A stretch of 6,938 nucleotides of DNA from Pedosphaera sp. (GTDB lineage: Bacteria > Verrucomicrobiota > Verrucomicrobiia > Limisphaerales > Pedosphaeraceae): the NCBI GenBank assembly GCA_028293465.1, contig JAQGOT010000390.1, forward strand, positions 1-6,938, written 5' to 3'. Below the pieces are notes generated by a model. That model was not told the origin of the DNA. It did no database searches and saw only the letters and a list, made by a program, of their open reading frames with translations. Positions 1-5,119 of this stretch are shown piece by piece. The first letter of the stretch is position 1. Every line of letters starts with the position of its first letter. The position numbers were made by a program, and so were the translations under genes.

Positions 1-394
1 TAAGCACGAACACCGTCCCCTTGCACCGCTTGAGAAACTCCACCGTGATGAGCGACGGCTTGCCGTCCACCTCGCCAAACTCCGCCCCGCTGCCGTCCTT
101 CTCCATATCCCAGGTATAAACCAACCGCTCCGGCGCCTTCACCTCGCGGAACTCCCCCACTGCCGTGCAAAACTCCCCGTCCGCCTTCTTCATCTGGATG
201 CGATACTTCCCGCCCACCCGCAGATCCATGCTCGCCAGCGGAATCTCCATCCCCGGTTCCGGCCGCATCCATTGCTGGATATGTTCCGCCGATGTCCACG
301 CCCGGAACGCCCGCTCCGGCGGCGCATTCAGCATCCGCGTTATGATTAAGGTCGCGTCATCCGGCTTCTGCACTTCATTATTTATCATCATCAT
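1..394 (-). CDS. SRPBCC / AHSA1-like domain protein (partial, C-terminus off the left edge)
   Basis: Reading the minus strand from the ATG at 394 gives an open frame of 131 codons to the window edge with no stop. The product has the START/AHSA1-like (SRPBCC) pattern: a beta strand near residues 15-22 (LIITRMLNAPPERAF), the helix with RAWTSAEHIQQWM at 31-43, DLRVGGKYRIQM at 57-68, and GEFREVKAPERLVYTW at 80-95. Family members fold as a helix-grip cavity that binds hydrophobic ligands; the ligand here cannot be told. The gene starts inside the 3' end of the upstream arsR-type gene (17-nt overlap), the common ArsR-SRPBCC pair, so translation is probably coupled and repression shared. Three consecutive ATG codons (394, 391, 388) are possible starts. 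I chose 394 because AAGGA lies 8 nt upstream. The family usually has about 140-160 residues, so only a short C-terminal part should be missing. Confidence 0.88.
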   Translation of the reverse strand, partial: MMMINNEVQKPDDATLIITRMLNAPPERAFRAWTSAEHIQQWMRPEPGMEIPLASMDLRVGGKYRIQMKKADGEFCTAVGEFREVKAPERLVYTWDMEKDGSGAEFGEVDGKPSLITVEFLKRCKGTVFVL

Positions 395-737
395 GTTTGG
401 TTTCCTTTGTTTGTAGTTTGTCCAAATATTTTTCGAACTGATCCAAATTCCCCTCCCAAAATTTCCGATACCGGTCGATCCACGCCTGCGCCTCCTGCAT
501 CGGCTTCGCCTCCAGCGCCAGCGAATGCACCCGCCCCTTGCGCCGCCGCTTCACCAACCCCGCCCTCTCCAAAACGATCAAATGCTTCGATACCGCCGCC
601 AGCGACATCGCATGCGGCCGCGCCAGATCCGTCACGCACTCCTCGCCTTTCGCCAGTTGCGCCAAAATCCGCCGCCGCGTCGGATCCGCCAACGCCCCAA
701 AAGTCCGGTCCAACAACTTTGAACTATATTCAACCAT
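378..737 (-). CDS. ArsR-family winged-helix transcriptional repressor
   Basis: The 119-residue product is a typical ArsR/SmtB-type DNA-binding protein of the class paired with SRPBCC proteins. Visible are FGALADPTRRRIL at 13-25, a helix-turn-helix with recognition helix SLAAVSKHLIVLERAGLV at 45-62, a basic beta-hairpin wing (KRRRKGRVHSLAL, 63-75) and a C-terminal helix with WIDRYRKFW at 87-95. No cysteine pair resembling the metal site of ArsR or SmtB is seen (the only Cys is 34), so metal sensing is unlikely. The reading frame stays open to a TTG at 773, but I chose the ATG at 737 because MVEYSSKLLDRTFGALADPTRR is the usual N-terminus of this class. No Shine-Dalgarno precedes it. Its start codon lies inside a perfect inverted repeat, which suggests autoregulation. 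It is the first gene of the arsR-SRPBCC unit. Confidence 0.92.
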   Translation of the reverse strand: MVEYSSKLLDRTFGALADPTRRRILAQLAKGEECVTDLARPHAMSLAAVSKHLIVLERAGLVKRRRKGRVHSLALEAKPMQEAQAWIDRYRKFWEGNLDQFEKYLDKLQTKETKHDDDK

Positions 738-749
738 CTGGTTGAATAT
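726..749. promoter_or_regulatory. Probable ArsR operator overlapping the repressor start codon
   Basis: A perfect inverted repeat with 11-bp arms, ATATTCAACCA and TGGTTGAATAT, is separated by 2 bp (TC). The ATG of the arsR-type gene (735-737 read on the minus strand) lies within it, so bound repressor would sit over the translation start. Size and symmetry fit a winged-helix dimer. ArsR-family repressors commonly bind such palindromes near their own promoter; that this site is bound by this protein is inference. Confidence 0.72.
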
Positions 750-874
750 GGAGGCAAATAAAAACGAACGCAAATAAATTCTTTAGTCTTTAAAATGGGG
801 CAGTCCAAAATTGTGACTCCGGTTAAGTAATCAGGGTTTGCCGGGTTTCTGATTATGAATCCGATGTTCGAGGA

Positions 875-1366
875 TCAATCGGCATACTCGTCTGAAAATT
901 TTTCCATTCGCCGTGTGCTGGCACCGAGCACCGCCCCATAGACGAGGTGAGCCGCCACAGTCGTCACGGTTCGGCCGGGTTGATCGCGTTCGGGTGGCGG
1001 CATCAAACCCACGGCCGGGACCCATCCCTTGTAGCTCAGCAACCAAATTCCCAGGCCAAACAAAGCGCCCTCCAGCACGGGCCGCCGCTTTGATCCAAAC
1101 TTCCGGCGCAGAACAGCGAAGGCAGTGCCTGCCCCCACGCCGTAAGCCAGATGGGCCGCCGTGGTGAGGAGCAACAGGGCGGAACGGGGCGGTTGTGCGC
1201 CCACGGCGGCTTGGACCATTTTTCTGGTAATTTTCTTGGGTGGCGGCTCGCCTTGAAGATCAAGTCCCCTTGAAACCAACATGACCAGACTCATGCATGC
1301 GGTCGCAATCCCCCCTGCCAACAAGCCAGATGCCATTGCCTGTCCCGGCACGACGCTTTTTTTCAT
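875..1366 (-). CDS. Four-helix inner-membrane protein, DUF1440/YagU-like (function unknown)
   Basis: This is a 163-residue hydrophobic protein with four probable membrane segments, roughly at residues 12-32, 64-86, 98-122 and 133-152, joined by basic or proline-rich loops (EPPPKKITRK at 40-49, PPPER at 123-127). The second and fourth segments share AAHLxYGxxxGA (70-81 and 138-149), so the protein may be an internal duplication of a two-helix unit. The layout resembles small DUF1440-like proteins, but I cannot place the family firmly and no catalytic motif is seen. The ATG at 1366 has AAGGA about 7 nt upstream. It follows the lipoprotein gene by 26 nt on the same strand, so the two are probably co-transcribed and both belong to the envelope. 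A short hairpin (CCGAT/ATCGG, 861-882) overlaps its 3' end but has no U-run. Confidence 0.8.
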   Translation of the reverse strand: MKKSVVPGQAMASGLLAGGIATACMSLVMLVSRGLDLQGEPPPKKITRKMVQAAVGAQPPRSALLLLTTAAHLAYGVGAGTAFAVLRRKFGSKRRPVLEGALFGLGIWLLSYKGWVPAVGLMPPPERDQPGRTVTTVAAHLVYGAVLGASTRRMEKFSDEYAD

Positions 1367-1392
1367 GATTCGTCCTTTGTCAGTTCAGAAAT

Positions 1393-1812
1393 TCAATGAA
1401 GCAAGGGTATGCCCGCGAGCACCTGGTTCACCTCGTTGGCCCGCGCCTTCACCTCCTCGGATGCTGGCGCGTCATAATTGCCGCCGGCCGCTTCCAGCGC
1501 GCGGTTAAAGGCGGCTTGATAATCCGCGTAGGCCGCCTCCATTCGCTGCCGCTCTGCCAGCGTGAGCTCTCCGAAGGCGGCGGCGTTGCGGTAACGCGTC
1601 ATTGGCCAGGACACGTGCAGTTGCGTCTGCTTGAGCGTCGGATAGGTTCCGGACTGCCTTGAGGCGCATCCGTCCAGCGCCAACACCAGCAGGAGCGCCG
1701 GCACGATCCAACCGAACCATAAGGCGTGTTTTCTGATGTTCATCATAATGGATTTAACCCCGCCAAGGTTCGAGAAACTTGAGCAATTACTAGTTGATTC
1801 ATGGATCTCCAT
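1393..1812 (-). CDS. Small lipoprotein (hypothetical)
   Basis: The encoded protein has 139 residues from the ATG at 1812, or 117 or 116 from in-frame ATGs at 1746 and 1743. It carries a signal peptide with positive residues (NIRKH, 25-29), a hydrophobic core (ALWFGWIVPALLLVLAL) and a lipobox ending LDGC at Cys49. This predicts cleavage by signal peptidase II and lipid attachment; Asp at -2 is unusual for a lipobox. The mature part is mostly charged and alanine-rich helix (LTLAERQRMEAAYADY, FNRALEAAGG) with no family I recognise. I chose 1812 because AAAGGAGGT lies 4 nt before it, the best ribosome site in the window. That start gives a signal peptide with an unusually long N-region of about 29 residues, whereas the internal starts give a normal one but have no good ribosome site. 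The gene precedes the four-helix membrane protein gene. Confidence 0.75.
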   Translation of the reverse strand: MEIHESTSNCSSFSNLGGVKSIMMNIRKHALWFGWIVPALLLVLALDGCASRQSGTYPTLKQTQLHVSWPMTRYRNAAAFGELTLAERQRMEAAYADYQAAFNRALEAAGGNYDAPASEEVKARANEVNQVLAGIPLLH

Positions 1813-2183
1813 GCCGACCTCCTTTCACGAATGTTTTCAGGGCCTCGCAACTACCTCCCTCTTACTCTTCCCTATGCACTCACGTGCACAATGGGGTATG
1901 TGCTGTGGAAGGCGGAACGTCCCTCCTCGGGCAGCTGAATCGTGGCGGGCTTGGGAAGTCCCTAAAAAGTCCTGTAATTGTGACAACCTGCTTTCCCGGC
2001 TCCTTCATCAAAGAACCCAAAAACATGCTTTTTAAAACCGGCACTTAGTCTTTCCCGGTAATCAATTGGGTCGGCATCCAAAACTCATCCGTCTTGAATT
2101 CCGCACCGCTCTGATGCAGGACCCTCAGAACAAAACAGCATGGAGGAGATTCGCTGGCGTGGATTGGCAAGACACCGTCGTTG
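1813..2183. other. Intergenic region upstream of the lipoprotein gene
   Basis: These 371 bases contain no gene I can support. They should hold the promoter and leader of the lipoprotein operon and the terminator of the gene ending at 2184. I see no convincing -35/-10 pair and no hairpin followed by a T-run. A 5-bp hairpin (TGCAC/GTGCA, 1875-1888) lies about 65 nt before the lipoprotein start. A minus-strand open frame ending at 2045 reads through here without a good start and ends in a protein-like stretch; it may be a gene remnant. Confidence 0.4.
1817..1825 (-). promoter_or_regulatory. Strong Shine-Dalgarno before the lipoprotein gene
   Basis: On the minus strand AAAGGAGGT sits 4 nt upstream of the ATG at 1812, almost fully complementary to the usual 16S rRNA 3' end. 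Most other genes here have weak sites or none, so this one decides in favour of the long lipoprotein start, or marks another small ORF beginning there. Confidence 0.6.
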
Positions 2184-2604
2184 TCATTCAATTTTCCTCG
2201 AAATCTCAGCGGCAACGGCCGGATACTGCCGGGCAGCTTCCTCGATTTGGGCAATGATATTTGTGTCGCCACCCTTGTTGTGATAAACACGGTAATAGCT
2301 TCCAACCGCCTTCAGCAAATGCTTCTTCGCGCCTTCTGTGTCGCCGCGCTCCAGATGCCGGAAGCCCCCCCAAACCGACCGCCGCCGCAGCTTCGTCCTG
2401 TCGCTTCATGTCCTGAAAGTACTCAGGCATCTTCGCCCCAGCCTCCGCCATCTGCTGATCGGTCATGTGGAAATTATCCCGGGCGTGTTGGTACTGGGCC
2501 AATAACTCTCGCTGGTTCTTTGCCGTAGGCCGCGTGTAACCGAAATACCAACCAAGGCCAATACCCAGCAGGATACAAAAGAGAAGTAGGATGATTCGTT
2601 TCAT
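2184..2604 (-). pseudogene. Small membrane-anchored protein, frameshifted at a G7 run
   Basis: From the ATG at 2604 the frame encodes an N-terminal membrane anchor or uncleaved signal (KRIILLLFCILLGIGLGWYFGY, about 2-23), then a soluble helical region (QRELLAQYQHARDNFHMTD, MAEAGAKMPEYFQDMKRQDEAAAA). At a run of seven C on the plus strand (2365-2371) the sensible reading moves to another frame. With six G the protein would continue GLGGFRHLERGDTEGAKKHL, then a stretch with VYHNKGGDTNIIAQIEEAARQYP, and stop at TGA 2184, about 139 residues in all. As sequenced, the original frame continues to a stop at 2206 with an unlikely Arg/Gly/Cys-rich tail. The break may be a sequencing error, slippage or a real mutation. 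It follows the 44-codon ORF by 8 nt. I do not recognise the family; no Shine-Dalgarno is evident. Confidence 0.68.
2365..2371. repeat. Homopolymer C7 (G7 on the coding strand) at the frameshift point
   Basis: Seven identical bases fall exactly where the coding potential of the overlapping gene changes frame. A run of six (or nine) would restore one continuous reading frame. Confidence 0.85.
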
Positions 2605-2612
2605 AAAGGGGG

Positions 2613-2747
2613 TTAGCGACTATGGCATATTTTTGTTTGGCACTTTCCCGCGGCAATCCCGGCCGTGACCGCAAACAACTCCGCTGCCGCCTCCCGTGCC
2701 TTGAGGACCGACTTCCCACTCGGCTGAAAATCGGTATAAAAAGCCAT
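2613..2747 (-). CDS. Possible 44-residue protein between the SpeY-type gene and the frameshifted gene
   Basis: A short frame runs from ATG 2747 to TAA 2613. It encodes a small, mildly basic, alanine-rich peptide (starts MAFYTDFQPSGKSVLKAREA, ends CQTKICHSR) with one central helix-like segment. GGGAGG lies 9 nt upstream, a fair ribosome site in a region where most genes lack one. It starts 19 nt after the SpeY-type stop and ends 8 nt before the next ATG, so it fills the gap between two co-directional genes neatly. I do not recognise it. Against it: it is short, has no known domain, and could be a chance frame or the remains of a longer gene. Confidence 0.4.
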   Translation of the reverse strand: MAFYTDFQPSGKSVLKAREAAAELFAVTAGIAAGKCQTKICHSR

Positions 2748-2766
2748 TTCGCACGGCCTCCCAGCC

Positions 2767-3948
2767 TCATCGATCCCGATCCAAATTCTTGTTGAGGCCC
2801 ACGCTGCTGCTCCGCTTGGCGATTTTGCGGCTGGTCTTGATTTTGGTCACCGTGCCGGTCTTGAGATAAAGATCCCGAATCCGGCCGTAGATCTCATCGC
2901 GGCGATGATATAGCCGCTTGAGCTTGCGCGGCTTGACCCGGCTCAGGCAATACGCCGTGAGCAACGGCAGCGAAATGGTCGAATCGACATAGGCCACCAC
3001 ACAATCGGGCAGGCTGTCCGGGTCCACCTTGCCCCAACTCACCGCCTCGGCGGGGGTGGCCCCGCTCAAACCGCCCGTGTCCGGACGCGCATCGGTGCAT
3101 TGCAGGAAGTAATCGTGCCCCTTTTCCTGAATCCCCATGACCTCCTGGATTTGCGGCTCGGTCTGGAGCATGAAATTCTTGGGCGATCCGCCGCCCAGGA
3201 TGAAGACGGAGGACTTGTGCCCGCTCGATTTGGCCTCATACACGATGGCCGCAGTCTGGTTGACGTCCCGGTTCACATCCATCAACAATTTTGAATCGCG
3301 CATCGCCATGGCCGCCACGTTCATGCCGATGGAGCTGTCCCCGGGGCTGCTGGTAAAAATCGGCACGCCGCATTCATAGGCGGTGGCCAGCATGGAACTA
3401 TCCTTCAACCCCAGCTTGCGCCCACGCTCCGAGACATACTTGCCGAGCAGGTAATGAAACTCATCCGTGCCCATCGTGCGCTGAAATTCCGCGCCGCTGA
3501 TCACTTCCCGGACAAACGCGTCGGTATCGAGCAACACATTGTAATCAAAAAGGATGTCATAGATGCGGATGACCCCGTCACGGTGCAGATCGACATCGTT
3601 GAGGAAGGGCGACCCGGCGTAGAGCTTCATGTTCAGCCCGTAATGCAGGTCGTGGTAAAGATTCGCGCCGGTGGAAACGATCCAGTCGATGAACCCCGCC
3701 TTCATCAGCGGAATGAGGCACGATTTCCCCAAGCCGGCCGGCGTCAACGCCCCCGTCAGGCTCATGCCGATGTAGCCGTTGCGCGGCAACATTTTCTCGG
3801 CCAGCAATTGGGCCGCCTCGCGCAGGCGTCCGCCGTTATAGGCGAGGAAGGTCTGGTCGATGAGGTCGGCGGCGGAAATATTCTTGCCGAGGCCAAGGGG
3901 ATTCAGGCGCGGATACGCGGCAAACTTACGGGATGCATTCTTACTCAT
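2767..3948 (-). CDS. speY: Deoxyhypusine synthase family protein, probable homospermidine synthase (SpeY type)
   Basis: The 393-residue product belongs to the deoxyhypusine synthase family (PF01916). These NAD-dependent enzymes move the aminobutyl group of spermidine through an enzyme-lysine imine. Bacteria lack eIF5A, and bacterial homologues of this sort have been linked to homospermidine synthesis, using putrescine as acceptor. Visible are [12 protein letters not shown] at 63-74, [14 protein letters not shown] at 92-105, [12 protein letters not shown] at 199-210, GGGSPKNF at 252-259, [20 protein letters not shown] at 277-296 and EAVSWGK at 301-307. Lys307 aligns by eye with the catalytic Lys329 of human DHS and Glu301 with Glu323. 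The human catalytic His288 position is Asn258, and Asp316 corresponds to Leu294, as I recall for cyanobacterial-type members. The Lys/Arg/Ser-rich tail (about 363-393) exceeds the usual end. No Shine-Dalgarno precedes the ATG. The family call is firm; the exact substrate is inferred. Confidence 0.9.
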   Translation of the reverse strand: MSKNASRKFAAYPRLNPLGLGKNISAADLIDQTFLAYNGGRLREAAQLLAEKMLPRNGYIGMSLTGALTPAGLGKSCLIPLMKAGFIDWIVSTGANLYHDLHYGLNMKLYAGSPFLNDVDLHRDGVIRIYDILFDYNVLLDTDAFVREVISGAEFQRTMGTDEFHYLLGKYVSERGRKLGLKDSSMLATAYECGVPIFTSSPGDSSIGMNVAAMAMRDSKLLMDVNRDVNQTAAIVYEAKSSGHKSSVFILGGGSPKNFMLQTEPQIQEVMGIQEKGHDYFLQCTDARPDTGGLSGATPAEAVSWGKVDPDSLPDCVVAYVDSTISLPLLTAYCLSRVKPRKLKRLYHRRDEIYGRIRDLYLKTGTVTKIKTSRKIAKRSSSVGLNKNLDRDR

Positions 3949-4076
3949 GCGCGCAGTGTCACGAAAACCACGCGAAAGGCAAATTTTTTTTAACGCGCCG
4001 AAACCTTCACTTCACGGAGCCGGGTAGTTCGTGGCCGTCCGTTTGTGAGCAGTCCGGTGCTTGGAAACGCGGGCGT

Positions 4077-4158
4077 GCCGCTTATGTAGCGGCGGCCATC
4101 CTTGGCTGCCAGTGAACGCGGCTTCCAGCCGCGTGTTCCTGTTCGGAAGCCTCACTGG
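4077..4158. repeat. Hairpin cluster, possibly an interspersed structured (REP-like) repeat
   Basis: Several inverted repeats lie together between two co-directional genes. GCCGCT/AGCGGC (4077-4082 and 4088-4093, 5-nt loop). GGCGGCC/GGCTGCC (4091-4097 and 4104-4110, one G-T position). ACGCGGCT/AGCCGCGT (4116-4123 and 4127-4134, 3-nt loop). TTCC/GGAA (4136-4139 and 4145-4148). The last two are enclosed by CCAGTGA/TCACTGG (4109-4115 and 4152-4158), so 4109-4158 can fold as a three-way junction. There is no T-run after any stem, so a simple Rho-independent terminator is unlikely. Position, 3' of the desaturase gene and 5' of the SpeY-type gene, fits a dispersed repeat or an RNA-processing element. 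Copy number cannot be seen from one window. Confidence 0.5.
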
Positions 4159-4234
4159 TCCCCAAACCGGCAGGACTTTGAACGGAGCCGTCCAAAAACA
4201 GATTTGCGCCCAACCTCCCGCGCGCGAAACCCGC

Positions 4235-4846
4235 CTACTTGACCGTGGCAAACTTCGGCAGCGCCGGCTTGCGGACGCGCGGCTGCACGTTCGGCACGGC
4301 CGGACCCTCGGCCTGCTTGAAGTGAACCTTGGAGTGCAGCAGCAACGTGCCCAGGCAGAGATCAGCCAGCGGCATCACCACGTTGAAATTCTTGTGCATG
4401 TAGCGGTGGTGGAGGAGATGATGCCCGTTCAGCCGGAAATAAATGCCAGACCGTTCGATGTTGCGCTTTCTCGGCAGATGCATGCACCAATGCATATACT
4501 CATAAGCGCCGTAATAAGACGCGAAGGCGAGCAGCGAACCGCAAACAATCGCCCAAGTCCCCAGCCCCCAAGAAGCCAGCAGAAAAGGAATGCTCCCAAC
4601 CGCGATCAGGACGGGGCCGTTCCACCACGCCATGGGAATGGTGTGCTTATCCTTGTCATCAATCAGATGATAGGTGTGGTCGGCTTTGAAGGTCTGATGA
4701 TGCACCAAGGCGTGAGCGCGGAAGGCATAATCAAATTTCCCCACGGGCCGGTGCATGAAATATTTGTGCAAGGCCCATTCGAAAAAAGAGGCAAAAACCA
4801 CCGCCGTCACGAAGCTGACGGTCATCCAAAAGAAAAATGAGTGCAT
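4235..4846 (-). CDS. Sterol desaturase / fatty acid hydroxylase superfamily membrane protein
   Basis: From the ATG at 4846 the product is a 203-residue integral membrane di-iron enzyme of the PF04116 type, which uses O2 to hydroxylate or desaturate lipids. The histidine motifs that bind the two irons are complete: HKYFMH (27-32), HALVHH (45-50) with H57, HWCMH (119-123), and GHHLLHH (141-147) with H151. Hydrophobic segments lie at about 5-25, 78-95 and 97-115. The C-terminal 25 residues are hydrophilic, with proline and lysine. The substrate (sterol, carotenoid or fatty acid) cannot be told. The frame remains open to a TTG at 4951, which would add 35 residues, some hydrophobic. I prefer 4846 because it is an ATG and the added segment is not typical of the family, but neither start has a strong ribosome site. 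It stands apart from the SpeY-type gene by 286 bp. Confidence 0.87.
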   Translation of the reverse strand: MHSFFFWMTVSFVTAVVFASFFEWALHKYFMHRPVGKFDYAFRAHALVHHQTFKADHTYHLIDDKDKHTIPMAWWNGPVLIAVGSIPFLLASWGLGTWAIVCGSLLAFASYYGAYEYMHWCMHLPRKRNIERSGIYFRLNGHHLLHHRYMHKNFNVVMPLADLCLGTLLLHSKVHFKQAEGPAVPNVQPRVRKPALPKFATVK

Positions 4847-4978
4847 ATAAAGTTCCGCGTAAAAAGCCGTCCAGTTGCAGAGAAATTCCACTCGGAAAAA
4901 CGTGAAACAAAGCCCGGCTGTCAGGAGAACACGTTCGACGTCTTTGAGCAATGAGTCAACTGCTTTTTTCGCAATTTA

Positions 4979-4998
4979 TTTTGAACGTTTTTGAACGT
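4979..4998. repeat. Tandem 10-bp repeat TTTTGAACGT x2 in the divergent intergenic region
   Basis: Two exact head-to-tail copies of TTTTGAACGT lie between the minus-strand desaturase gene and plus-strand lpxK. The 10-bp period is about one helical turn, so both copies would face the same side of the DNA, as for a regulator bound in tandem. The core in inverse orientation (ACGTTC) recurs at 4931-4936. No regulator or promoter can be assigned. Confidence 0.5.
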
Positions 4999-5119
4999 GA
5001 GTGAGCAATAAAAAGCTCGCGGAAATCAGCCCACCGCCTCCTCCCGTTCCGGGTGAACCTTGACCGCATTCAAGTGTTCCCCTTGCCCTCACCCTTCCGC
5101 CTTGGCACACTCGGTTGGC

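Noticed and set aside
407..745. Proline/serine-rich plus-strand frame opposite arsR
   Set aside because: Low-complexity antisense shadow of the ArsR coding sequence.
738..830. Possible -35/-10 pair for arsR (TTGGAC, 17 bp, TAAAGA on the minus strand)
   Set aside because: Only about three of six matches in each box; not good enough to report as a promoter.
828..855. Inverted repeat TAATCAG/CTGATTA after the membrane-protein gene, considered as a terminator
   Set aside because: AT-rich 7-bp stem with a 14-nt loop and no T-run on the minus strand; too weak to call.
2018..2032. AAAAACATGCTTTTT near-palindrome
   Set aside because: Short A/T arms with a central mismatch; expected by chance in intergenic DNA.
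3454..3993. 179-codon plus-strand open frame opposite the SpeY-type gene
   Set aside because: Antisense shadow of a strongly conserved enzyme; no recognisable domain.
4109..4158. Cloverleaf-like fold considered as a tRNA
   Set aside because: Only 50 nt, with no D arm, no proper anticodon stem-loop and no standard T-loop; too short for a tRNA.
4061..4840. 259-codon plus-strand open frame opposite the desaturase gene
   Set aside because: Antisense to all histidine motifs of the desaturase family protein, and it also runs through the hairpin cluster.
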